The position numbers and the translations under genes were made by a program. Shown one piece after another: positions 46,521 to 56,240 of a stretch of DNA of 64,000 nt. The notes under the pieces are model-generated. The model made no database searches. It saw only the letters and a list, made by a program, of their open reading frames with translations, and was not told where the DNA came from. Position 1 is the stretch's first letter. Every line of letters begins with the position of its first letter. The stretch comes from Eupeodes corollae. Lineage: Eukaryota > Arthropoda > Insecta > Diptera > Syrphidae. The DNA lies in contig NC_079149.1 of NCBI RefSeq assembly GCF_945859685.1, forward strand, positions 4,375,118 to 4,439,117. The letters are read 5' to 3'.

Positions 46521-49500
46521 ATGCGATGGTCACCAAATGATAATGATAATTTGAACAACATTATCAGTGATGAAGTCAACCAGACTACTACCACGACCAC
46601 AACCACGACATCAGCTTCAACCAACAATGGACAATTTGATGGCAATCTCTTAAATTCCAGCGATAAAATCGATTTAAACCAAAAACTCTCTCCATTAGTT
46701 GGTAGCGGGGACGACAACAGCTTGCATCACGCCTCAACACTGGAAAATAATGGAGAAGAATTCCTTGCCACTGGAGGTTATGACAACAAAAATGGAGAAT
46801 TATTAAAGCCAACTATGACTATGACTTCTGAGTTGGATGACAACGACGACGATGAATACGACGAAGACGACAACAACCAGCAACATGAGAAAATAATCCT
46901 GGCAAAAAATCATCAACCCCACCATCAGCAATTGGTCGATGCCGATGGTGATTACGGTCCAGAGACATGCGTCGATGTCACCGATGACGTAGTCATGATG
47001 ACAGAGAACTCTGCCGATACAAATAATCTTTCTGAACAGTCTACGTTGAGTCATTCAAAGGATACACTTCCATCTTCAGATAATTGTAATCCATTCGACA
47101 ACAAGAACGCTTTAGACATGGAAGAAACCAATGAATTCCAAATGGGACACGCTGGTGTGGATAGTCATATTCAGTTGGACGATGCGAATAAAGCTACTCC
47201 ACTCTTGTCTCCAGAAGTCGAGGATTTGCCACTGAGTTCTGATGGCCAGATGCATTTCACCAACGAAGGTTACCAGCAGAGTCCAATGGATGATGAGATC
47301 CCCGTGGGTATTGGTTGTAATCAGAACCAGTTCGAGGAAGAATTTATGCAGAGCAACGGTCACTTGTCACCTATCGATGTGAAAGACAACGAAATGGAGA
47401 AGGAGGAAAAGACACACGAAGAGCAAAGTGAAACTGAAGAAATTGATGCATTAGCTAAGCTAGAGCGTTTTGGAGACTTGGAACAGAATGAAGTGCAAGA
47501 CATGTCCAACCAGAAACCCGAATTGGTTGAAAACTTCTTTGGAAGTCCAATCGAAGCAGAACCAGTTGTCCAAGAGAAAGAAAGTATTTTTAACAATTTG
47601 AACAATGACGAGAATGACTTCCGATTGAAGGATGAGGAGGAAGTTTTAGAGAAACACGTGGTGGAGTCGGAAGAATTTGCTGTAAAAGAATCGGAGGCTT
47701 TGGATCTGAGCCAGAAGGAAAAACTCCAGCAATCTCTGCATAACCTAGAAGTTGATGTTCTCGAAGAGAAACCTATTTTAACTGGACATTATCTTCCAGA
47801 GGAAATGAATTTCGATGATTCACCAACGCATTTGGAGACTGAGGACTACGAGGAAAAACAAAATGAGTTTGCCGATGAGAAGCAGGACAAGGAAGAGTTC
47901 TCCGAAAAGGAGGACAAAGTGGAGGAGAAATTATCATTTGTGGAACAAAAGTCGACTCCAAGTGAAGAAATCGAATTGGAAGAAGACAATTGCACCCACT
48001 TGGAAGAAGACGTTCGTCCCAGTGACTATTTGTCAATGCTCGAAAGGCAGAAGGAAGAACAGCAGCACGAACATATGGGTCAGTTAGATGAAGGATTTGA
48101 AAAGGATGTTCAATTCGAGGAAGATGATGCAATGATAAAATCCGAAAACGAAAAAGAACATGAAAATTCCTTATTCGAGGACGACAACAAGGTCAGTGAT
48201 GAAATGATGGAGAAGGAAAAGGCACATTTCGAAGAACATCTCAGTAACGACAATCAGTTGGTAGACAATGTCATTGAAAAACAATCCTTCGAAGTTGAGG
48301 AAATCGAAAAGATTGCTGAGCTGCAGAAGCAACTTCAACAACCAGATGAATCCTCAATGATTGATGAAATACTGGAGATCAATAAACTGGAAGCAGAAGT
48401 AGTGAATATGATTGAAGAACAAATCTCATTGATTGAAGACTCGATTATTCAGCCAGAAAAACAATGCTTTGAAGAGCCAGAGAAGATCCAAGAAAAACTT
48501 GATAGTGACGAAAAGGAAGAGACATTTGAAGAAATCGAAAAACATCTCGAACAAACCGTTGAAGACGAGTTACCTTCAAATGTAAATAACTTGGCTGGTT
48601 TCGGAATGGAACTAGAAAACTCTCGGGTTGGAAGCTGTGATGATCTGGTGTCAGAAGAAATGGAAAAACAACTCGAAGAAAATAGTGAGAAACATTTACA
48701 GGATTCAAATACCTTAGCTATCGACGACGAGGAACTTGAGATTTCACACGAACAAGACTTGGGTGAGCGATTAGGTGAAGAAGTGGAAAAACAACTCGAA
48801 GAGAATACCGAAAAACAGTTGCAAGAGACAAATAGCTTTGCTGTTCATGAAGAGCAAGAATTGGAGAACCGGGAAACACACGTGCAAGGCATAGACGAGC
48901 CAGAACTGGAAGAAGTGGAAAAGCAACTTGAAGAGAATACTGAGAAACAATTTGAAGATTTGAATACTTCTGCTGATCTTGAAGTAGGACTTGAGAATAA
49001 CGATGTTCAAGCTGTGGAAGAACAATTGAATAACTTAGATGATTGCAAAGACGAAAAAGAAAATAAGCTCTTGGTGGATGAGCAGACATTTGATGAAGTT
49101 GAAAAACAACTCGAAGAAAATAATGAAAAATTGGCTCAAGGTTCTCAAGCAATGTCTGACTTCGATGTTGAAGAAGAAGAAGAACAGCAAGCATTAAACC
49201 ATGTCGAAAATGAACACGAAGAACTAAACGACAGTTGCTTGGAAGATATTGATAAACAGGTGCAAGACTTAGCTGAATTCGTAGAAGACTTAGAAAACAA
49301 GCATTCAGAGGAGCTTAAATTAGGTGAAACTGAGCAATTACTAGGCGAATGTACAGAGGAACAATTGCAAAAGGTAGAGCAACAAGTTCTAGATGCAGCA
49401 GCTCTTCGAGCCAAACAATCTGAAAATGTAATTCAGCCATTTGAAGATCCAGAAATCGATCCCGAAAATATGGTAGAAGTGGAAGAACCTATTATTGTCA

Positions 49501-49526
49501 AGGAGCAAATTCCAATAAGTGAGTAG
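46521..49526 (+). CDS. Large exon: about 1000-residue acidic, Glu-rich tail of the PP2C-type phosphatase
   Basis: This is the only long open frame in the window. TAG of the acceptor TTTTCCTTAG precedes it, and it opens MRWSPNDNDNLNNIISDEVN in phase 0, matching the exon before it. Residues 22-30 are poly-Thr; around 100-125 there is an Asp/Glu/Asn/Gln run; from about 290 to the end the protein is dominated by Glu, Lys, Gln and Leu, as in long disordered acidic linkers or coiled coils. Four copies of (V/M)EKQLEEN.EK start at about residues 714, 755, 799 and 860. No catalytic domain, signal peptide or membrane segment is visible. It ends PIIVKEQIPISE and TAG, but the stop overlaps AA|GTGAGT, so splicing onward is possible. 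Its start could instead be a separate gene, but the acceptor and phase favour one gene. The function of the tail is unknown. Confidence 0.85.
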   Translation: MRWSPNDNDNLNNIISDEVNQTTTTTTTTTSASTNNGQFDGNLLNSSDKIDLNQKLSPLVGSGDDNSLHHASTLENNGEEFLATGGYDNKNGELLKPTMTMTSELDDNDDDEYDEDDNNQQHEKIILAKNHQPHHQQLVDADGDYGPETCVDVTDDVVMMTENSADTNNLSEQSTLSHSKDTLPSSDNCNPFDNKNALDMEETNEFQMGHAGVDSHIQLDDANKATPLLSPEVEDLPLSSDGQMHFTNEGYQQSPMDDEIPVGIGCNQNQFEEEFMQSNGHLSPIDVKDNEMEKEEKTHEEQSETEEIDALAKLERFGDLEQNEVQDMSNQKPELVENFFGSPIEAEPVVQEKESIFNNLNNDENDFRLKDEEEVLEKHVVESEEFAVKESEALDLSQKEKLQQSLHNLEVDVLEEKPILTGHYLPEEMNFDDSPTHLETEDYEEKQNEFADEKQDKEEFSEKEDKVEEKLSFVEQKSTPSEEIELEEDNCTHLEEDVRPSDYLSMLERQKEEQQHEHMGQLDEGFEKDVQFEEDDAMIKSENEKEHENSLFEDDNKVSDEMMEKEKAHFEEHLSNDNQLVDNVIEKQSFEVEEIEKIAELQKQLQQPDESSMIDEILEINKLEAEVVNMIEEQISLIEDSIIQPEKQCFEEPEKIQEKLDSDEKEETFEEIEKHLEQTVEDELPSNVNNLAGFGMELENSRVGSCDDLVSEEMEKQLEENSEKHLQDSNTLAIDDEELEISHEQDLGERLGEEVEKQLEENTEKQLQETNSFAVHEEQELENRETHVQGIDEPELEEVEKQLEENTEKQFEDLNTSADLEVGLENNDVQAVEEQLNNLDDCKDEKENKLLVDEQTFDEVEKQLEENNEKLAQGSQAMSDFDVEEEEEQQALNHVENEHEELNDSCLEDIDKQVQDLAEFVEDLENKHSEELKLGETEQLLGECTEEQLQKVEQQVLDAAALRAKQSENVIQPFEDPEIDPENMVEVEEPIIVKEQIPISE

Positions 49527-51325
49527 TTTTTAATAAATTTGTTTTATACTTCAAATATTTAAAATATTTATAAACAAATTATGTATAAATTCCTGTTGCA
49601 TTTAATTCTTGACGTAATTATAATCAATTTAGTTTCATAAACATACTAGAAACAAACTTTAAGATAATTTGTTTTTCAAACTTATCTGTCAGTTTTAAAG
49701 AAATTGAATTTTTAAAAAGAAAGATATGACCGTTGTGCAGACTGTTGAACGAACCTATGAACTGCAGAGCGATGATCACAGCTAAATACTTTTACCAAGG
49801 ATCGCCTTCCTGACAGTGGTTTGTTGTATTTAACTACCTCTTCAGTCAAAACAAAGCCGCAAACCATTTATCTACTCATATATATTTTCTTCTAATAAAA
49901 TTAAAGTAACTTTGTAAAACCTTTTTTACATCCAATAAATCATAACTTTTGCGAACACAGACAGTCAGGTTTATTGGATTGTAGAACCTATTTTAGCATT
50001 TGATTACACTTCCGTTTACAAAAATTCTAAGGAGGTTTATCAAAGGGAACAAGAAAAAATGATGAAATTATCAAGGAACACTCGACTTTTGATTTCATAA
50101 TTCGTTCCATTTAAAGCGTTCCATTTTCTTTGTATTCCCATCTATCAATGGTCCTTTCGACGATCAACTTTCACTCCAAATGCTTGATTCTAATAACAAA
50201 ATGCTTGAGCTATAAACAACTTGTGAAAAAAATTCCAATGATTGGTTTCAACGATGAAAACCAATGTTAGGCTTTGCTTTAATGGTTTTGAAAAACAAGT
50301 TTTATAAACACATTTTTGATGCTGATTTAAGATTCCAATTCTATTTTAACATTACTTTTATATTTTAGTAGAATACAGACATTTTTTTAAAAAATCTGTT
50401 TGAAAAAAAAACGTTTTCATGAATGTTCATAAATTCAAAAAATGTAGTAGAATTGTTTTTTCGAATTTTAGAAGTTTATCAGCTGATTACTACATTTTAC
50501 TTTCACTTGAAATGAAATTAATATCAATCAATTCAATATAAAATTTGGGATTCTGAAAATTACTTCTATATACATATATGTATGTATATATATTTTTTTT
50601 TTAAGTTAAAATAAGTTTGCAATTTTTAACTGATTTAAATTCGACTACTTTATTTTTTTATTTATATTTGAAACGAGGAAATCGTTTTAAAACATAATCA
50701 ATTTCAATTTTAGAAAATAAAGCTTAAGTAATTTTATAAAAATACTTGTTTCGTGAAAAGCTGCAACTCCTGCTTCAGGGAACGGACCAACCATTTAAAA
50801 CTATGTGTTCGAGTAAGGCGCCAGTTATAGCTATCATTGGTTATCAACATTGAAAAGAAACATTGAAACATTTTTTTGGCAGGTCGTTTATAGCTTTAAT
50901 TCAATATTTCTGTCATTGAAAAAAAATTCCAGATTGAAAGCCACCGACAAAATTTTACTGATAGAAATCTGCCATTGGAATTGTGTAAAATTAGAACACA
51001 AATAAGTGGAACGGTTCGTTTCACTTTTGAACATAAAAGTATCAGCTGTTCAGGAAAATGGATTTTCGTCCGGAAAATAAAAAATACATTTGTAGAGAAA
51101 AATAAATGCATTACACTTTTTTCTCAAACAAATTTTTTGTGTGATTTCCGATTGATCAGTATATAATTTTCATTTCTAATCAAAGGGAAACACCGTCAAA
51201 TATCAATTCAAAAAATTTTCCGGATTAATTTCAATGATAGCTTTCACTGGCGCTTAAAACAGTGATATTTAAAATTTTCTAGAAATATTTTCGACTGTGT
51301 TTCGACCTATAGCAACATGGGAGTT
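49527..51325. other. Non-coding stretch downstream of the phosphatase gene
   Basis: Probably 3' UTR and intergenic sequence, or an intron if the donor at 49,519 is used. AATAAA-like signals are frequent by chance (for example ATTAAA/AATAAA around 49,530-49,950), so no polyadenylation site is assigned. A palindromic TATATACATATATGTATGTA run lies at about 50,570. Nothing else was recognised. Confidence 0.45.
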
Positions 51326-52287
51326 TTAACCCTTTATTTTGCTGTACAGAAGCAATTCTTCTTGGCAAACTTTCAACCAAAGCCTCACATCGTGACTTTG
51401 GAATTGCATACCAAGATTTTTGAAGCTCCTGCCACAATTGTGTTGAATTGATTGTTTTTTTTGCTCAATGTGATGTTCAACATCATTCCACAAATTCTCG
51501 ATCGGATCAAGATCGGTTAATTGTGCTGGCCACTTCAAAACGTCGATTTTATTCACTTGTAAGGCACACTTCACAAACTTTAAAGGCACATTTTACTAAC
51601 TTTGAAGGCACACTTCACTAACTTTGAAGTGTGTTTAGGGTCGTTCTCGTGCATGAAGCGCCAAAATAACGGTAAATTGTCTTCTGCGTAGGGTAACATA
51701 TGATCCAACAGGATATCTCTGTACACGTTCTGGTCCTTTTTTGTGTCAATTTTTTCGATGGGGCCAGACCATAACGTTGCCTCAACCGTGTTTCCCTGTC
51801 TTAATGGTGTACCTTGGATCATATTCCCTATTTTTTGGACGCCATACATATTTTTCCCATCCGATCCGAACCAGCAGAATTTGGATTCATCGCTCCAGGA
51901 CACGTTTTTCCAAAAACTAATTGGTTTGTCTAGGTGAGCTTTGGCAAACTGTAACCTAGATTTCAGATTTGTTTTTGATACTAGTGGTTTTCTCTGAGCA
52001 ACGCACCCTTGACCTTGACTCATAGTTCGTTGAAAATTCGCATCGAATTGCACTGAAGGTCTTAAGCGGATCCTTGGTCGATAACCTATAAATAATTCTA
52101 TCTTCATTTGTAGTTGTCTTTCTGGCCCGGGGGTTTCGTTTAATGTTTTCAATCACTCCAAAATTGTTTAAATGACGAAGGGCATTATAAACCAGCTTTC
52201 TGGAGCATTCTAACAACTTAGAAATGTCTGTTACCGTCCGCCCTTTTGACTTTGTTTTCGAGATCAGACTTCTTTTTTTAGCACCAT
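51326..52287 (-). pseudogene. Bari/Tc1-like transposase pseudogene
   Basis: Transposase of the Tc1 family, read on -. It starts with MVLKK at 52,287, then SKGRTVTDISKLLECSRKLV and YNALRHLNNFGVIENIKR (helix-turn-helix, frame 1). A shift follows into MKTLNETPGPERQ..., GCVAQRKPLVSKTNLKSRLQ, FAKAHLDKPISFWKNVSWSD and ESKFCWFGSDGK (first catalytic Asp in WSDES). MHENDPKHTSKLVK has the second Asp, and LKWPAQLTDLDPIENLW (51,523 onward) the final Glu. Between the second Asp and the final block a 22-bp segment is present three times (51,561-51,626), which breaks the frame. At least two frame disruptions make it dead. Length and motif order are those of a normal transposase of about 340 residues. Confidence 0.9.
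51561..51626. repeat. 22-bp segment in three tandem copies inside the transposase pseudogene
   Basis: Units AAGGCACACTTCAC.AACTTT(A/G) start at 51,561, 51,583 and 51,605. A single copy is expected from the family alignment just after the HTSK motif, so 44 bases were added, shifting the frame by two. Confidence 0.9.
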
Positions 52288-52600
52288 TTTCCTTTTTGAA
52301 TATAGATCATTAAAGGAATATTTATCCACCTCAAAAATTATTATTTTCTTTAAAAAAAAAAACACAAAAAATAAAAATACCTACACTCTTTGATTGCAAA
52401 ACGGGCAAAATTTATGTCCAGCTAAAACCAAGGCAAATCACAAACAATCTTCATTTTTCACAAAACGGTATTTTACTTTTCAATTCTTGACACATTTTTA
52501 TTACCATATAGGTAGTCATAGTAACAACATAAAAATGAACCGTGAAAAAAACTTGTAGGTACTCTTTTCAATGTGCTAAATTCATGTCCATCACTGTAGC
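52288..52600 (-). mobile_element. 5' terminal region of the Bari/Tc1-like element with two subterminal repeats
   Basis: GTGCTAAATTCATGTCCATC at 52,574 and GGGCAAAATTTATGTCCAGC at 52,405 are similar direct repeats about 170 bp apart. This is the arrangement of IR/DR-type Tc1 elements such as Bari, where each terminal inverted repeat carries inner and outer transposase sites. The outer one ends CACTG|TA at about 52,600, consistent with TA insertion. No inverted partner was seen beyond 51,326, so the other end seems lost. Confidence 0.6.
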
Positions 52601-53996
52601 TAGTACCTCTTTGGTATTTAATTGCCAATACCAAAACCTTGTTGAAAAAGGACTCCTATGACATGAGTAGTTTTGCTCAAAACAATGCTGTTTAAAATTA
52701 ATCGCATTGCATTAGCAGCATTTTTTTAATTCTTCTTCTGAACTTTTGTAATTTGATCGTCAATAAATTCGTTTTCATCAAAGAAACAACATTTTTCAAC
52801 AAAAAGTCGATTTATATTTCCAATTTTAACAAAGTGGCAACGCTGTCACCATTTGTAGTGCATTTTATGATTTCGCTCTGGTCCATTCACAGCAACAGCA
52901 ATATCGTCTCGTCTCGTGCTGTTGCCGTACCACATCCTTCTTCCCCTTTCCAAAGAACCTATTCCATCAATCGATTTTCCAAACAAAAAAAAAACAACGC
53001 CATCTAATTCTGTCATTAGGAATTAAAATACGGAAAAATAAACAAAATTGTACCGGTATACAGATGTGTTAGTGACATGTTGCGCATTTATTTTACTTTG
53101 TCGACTAAATTTGCCTAAACAATCAACCCCCCCACAGGTATACTTAAGTTCAATTATTAATATCAGTTATTTACTTTTTTATTTGTTTGATGACACCTGC
53201 TAGTTAGATAAATAGAAAGTAGATAGACAGACTTATTTATATATTGTGTAAATTTTCTTCTTTCTTTGAAATATGAATTCAACCGGCAAATTTTATTTTG
53301 TATCTAGATCTATGTAGATTTATGTTAACTTAAATACGTGCGTATGGATGTATGTATACTTGTTTTGCGGCGAAAAAACGCATACTTAAACATAATAATT
53401 GTTGTGTTGTTGCTATTTTCTATTTGAAAAGATAATAGCCCCCTTCAACTGCGTTAGAGGAGAAATGAAATCATGCAAATTATTGTGATGTGATGATGTA
53501 ATGCATCAATGTTTTATTTGTTACACATAAACAGGGATGTGAGTTTATTGAATCTGAATTAAAAGGTATGAATCGCATGATGGCTATACAAGATGCGCGA
53601 GATAGGATTTTAAGACTTTATCTTTTATCTATACAGAATGAATATTGAGTTTTACTCAAAATGCTTAAGTAGTAGCGCATATAAAGGGTGTTTTTTGAGA
53701 GGTATATAACTTTGGAATTTAATATACTTAAATTAAAAGTTAATTTATTTTAAATTGATAAGACATATTAAAATAATATTTCGATGGTTTTTATTTCAAT
53801 TTTAAGATCAATTATCTTAAAATCCAAGGACTTAGACTTCATAACTTTAATGTAATGTGACAGTTACCTTTCCCTAAAGAATTTTACCCCATCTCCTTTG
53901 TTATGTTCAAAAATAAGCTAGTCAACTCAGCCAGATTCTGTAATAAACGAACGTTCGTTTTTCAAAAACGAAAGAAACTGTGCGAAAACGATATTT
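52601..53996. other. Non-coding stretch
   Basis: AT-rich. A weakly Ser/Pro-rich open frame (52,753-53,007, +) has no domain. At about 53,690 the string GGGTGTTTTTTGAGAGG resembles the end of a mariner-type element, but no partner end was found. An ACGAACGTTCGT palindrome lies at about 53,946. Confidence 0.4.
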
Positions 53997-55016
53997 GCCA
54001 TTCTGCATCGCATTTCAATTTTGTGTCTTTGTTCGTTTTTGCTTCAAGCCCAACAAAATTTGATTGCATACTTTCTGGATGTCAAATATCTTGAGAGATG
54101 GGATATATATTTTATATGAGTGAAACTTGACAAACCCATAATAAATAAGTAAACTAGTGATTTAAGATAAAAAATGAGAAAAAACTAAGAAAAAAGGCAC
54201 TTCGGTTATTTGATAAGAATTTTAATTTAAATTTCGGTGATTGTTTAGTAAAACAACATATTAATAAAATTAAGACTCATCACTTTTATTGTGACAGATT
54301 GTATTCGAATTATTTGTTTTGAAAGAAATGTGTTTTCAATTTTACAAAATAATTTATTTTCTTTTATTGGCTGTTAAGTGTTTCAAACAAGCTTCAGACA
54401 GCCATGCTCATCAAAAAAGAAAACTATTTATTAGAGACCTTGAAATTAAAGTTGCTATACAAAAAACGAGTCTTAAGAATATGATTTAGGCTTAAAAGGC
54501 AAACTTAAGTTCGTTTTTGTGATGAAATACCACTGTGACTTTTATATGTATTTTAAATATAACGTATTATTAATTGTTATGAACAAATTTTCTTTTTCTT
54601 TTGTTTCGATGACCATTTGATCCATTTCGAGAAAATTTGGTTTTCCAGCGATGTTAAGAACTCGCCTAATATTTGACTTACTTACTTCCACTGAATACCT
54701 ATAATATAGTAAAAAATAACCATCTCTAAGATTTCTTTTTAAACTCCGCAAGTTCAATAACTCCCAATCCTTATGTGCTTCTTCAATATTGGGCAAAAGC
54801 ACGAAATATCCGCGTATCTTCCCCTTTTTTAATTTATTAAAAGCTTTTTTGAAGAAACAAAATTGAAACTTAACTATAGAAGAAGAGAAACGTAAAAGAA
54901 TAAGCTATCGTTTATTTTGTTTCGCATGTGCGAACGAAAACTTTCGTTTTTTAAGTTAATGAAGCAAATCTTTCGCACACACGAAATGATTGTTCACGTG
55001 TGCGATACAGAATGTC
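53997..55016. mobile_element. Possible TIR element of about 1.0 kb
   Basis: GCCATTCTGCATCGCA at 53,997 is matched inverted by TGCGATACAGAATGTC at 55,001-55,016 (14 of 16 positions). The arms are short and further pairing is poor, so this is tentative. It would enclose the open frame at 54,542-54,840. Confidence 0.4.
54542..54840 (-). other. Unidentified protein-like open frame inside the 54-55 kb element
   Basis: On - it reads, before the first Met, KKGKIRGYFV and then LLPNIEEAHKDWELLNLRSL, KRNLRDGYFLLYYRYSVEVS, KSNIRRVLNIAGKPNFLEMD and QMVIETKEKENLF. The composition is more protein-like than the usual Phe/Ile/Lys-rich chance frames here, with a mixed charge pattern. I recognise no family. 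It could be a transposon-derived remnant, an exon, or chance. No splice sites were established. Confidence 0.25.
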
Positions 55017-55539
55017 ACCCCAGACCATTTATTTTACTTTTTTTTTAATGATGGAATCGTTTTTAATGAACAGCTGATTTTTGCTTAAATAATACGATAC
55101 AACATTTTTCCACTGAAGGCCTTCCATTTTCTATCAGTTTTGCCTTTAAAAATAGAATCTAACGTAAAATTTGTTCAATTTTCATCTAAACCAACGCACC
55201 AACCAACCAACGAGTTAAACCAGTGATAACAATGAATGGCATTAGAAAACATTGCCAAATTTAAAAGTTTTCCCAATGTGATTATATTGTCAATTTTTTT
55301 TTAAGTCTGCAGAAACTTTAATTGTATCCTTTTAAGAATATTTCTGCACCGCCATGTCCAACAAAATAAATTATATTTTTTTTTCTACAATAATGTACCC
55401 TTTGGAGCTTGAATCTATTACAATTGAAATGGTTAGGAGTTCTCAATTTATTGAAGAAAAAAAAAACATTAAGGGAACGAGATAAATTTTTTTTAAATAT
55501 GTTCCCTGAAAAGAATCAAAATAGGGTACACTTCAAAAA
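55017..55539. other. Non-coding stretch
   Basis: AT-rich sequence with T runs at about 55,040 and 55,376. A 73-codon open frame on + beginning at 55,409 runs into the repeat downstream and has no domain. Nothing was recognised. Confidence 0.4.
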
Positions 55540-55795
55540 GTCAATTTCGAACAAACGCTATTCGCGTTCCACAACCATCGACACTGCAACAAATAAATCG
55601 TTCGCGTGCAACATAACCTCAACATTGTAACACTCTTGTTTTGTTCTTGTGTGAAAGATCATGGTTGAGGAAAATATGGAGAAAAGGGTAAATCAATTCG
55701 TCAATGTCTGCGAATAGAAGAAATAAATGTCAAAATATAAGAACATCCACAGTTCGCAGTTCGTAGATCATGTGCAAGATGCTTAAAAGTAATTT
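55540..55795 (+). repeat. Dispersed repeat, copy B (partner at 44.99-45.27 kb)
   Basis: Shares CGCTATTCGCGTTCCACAA, ACACTGCAACAAATAAATCG, ATGTCTGCGAATAGAAG, GTCAAAATAT, ACATCCACAGTTCG and GTAGATCATGTGCAAGATGC with copy A, in the same order and orientation. It carries a short insertion in the middle that copy A lacks. Confidence 0.75.
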
Positions 55796-55849
55796 TAATT
55801 ATTGTCATCGAAAAAATGGAATTCTATAATAAACACTAATTTTTTTTTG

Positions 55850-56240
55850 CTAAAAACACGACAATTTTGTGTGATTCAACTTTTACTTAAAACTCATTCT
55901 ATATTACTTATCTTTTTTTGTTTTTGACAAATAAGATTTCGTTTTTGAAAACACCGTCATATAACACAAGTTTAAAGAAGAAGAAGAATGCAGTTTAGAG
56001 ATAGTGACAGAGGAGCAGAGGACATCATGATCACCCGTTGTCGGCTTCTAGGTGGAAACCTAATATACCAATTTTTTGTGATACAACTTTTACTAAAAAC
56101 CATCCTCTATCATCTTAACTTAACTTATTTCCAATCCCACTGTTTTTTGAGAAATAAGATTTCGTTCTTGAAAACACCCTCATGGAGAATATGGTCATAG
56201 ATAAATACTATTTAGAAATAGTGACAGCGGAGAGAAAGTC
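55850..56240. repeat. Direct duplication, about 205-bp period
   Basis: CAACTTTTACT.AAAA, then ATAAGATTTCGTT(T/C)TTGAA, AACACC(G/C)TCAT and TTTAGA(G/A)ATAGTGACAG occur at 55,877-56,010 and again at 56,083-56,228. Divergence is moderate and no coding content was seen. Confidence 0.75.

Noticed and set aside
46588..49414. Many antisense and alternative-frame open frames across the acidic exon
   Set aside because: They are shadows of the GAA/GAG-rich coding strand (Phe/Leu/Ser-rich on the reverse) and have no independent support.
53690..53900. GGGTGTTTTTTGAGAGGTAT as a mariner-type terminal repeat
   Set aside because: Only one end was recognised; no inverted partner or TA duplication was found nearby.
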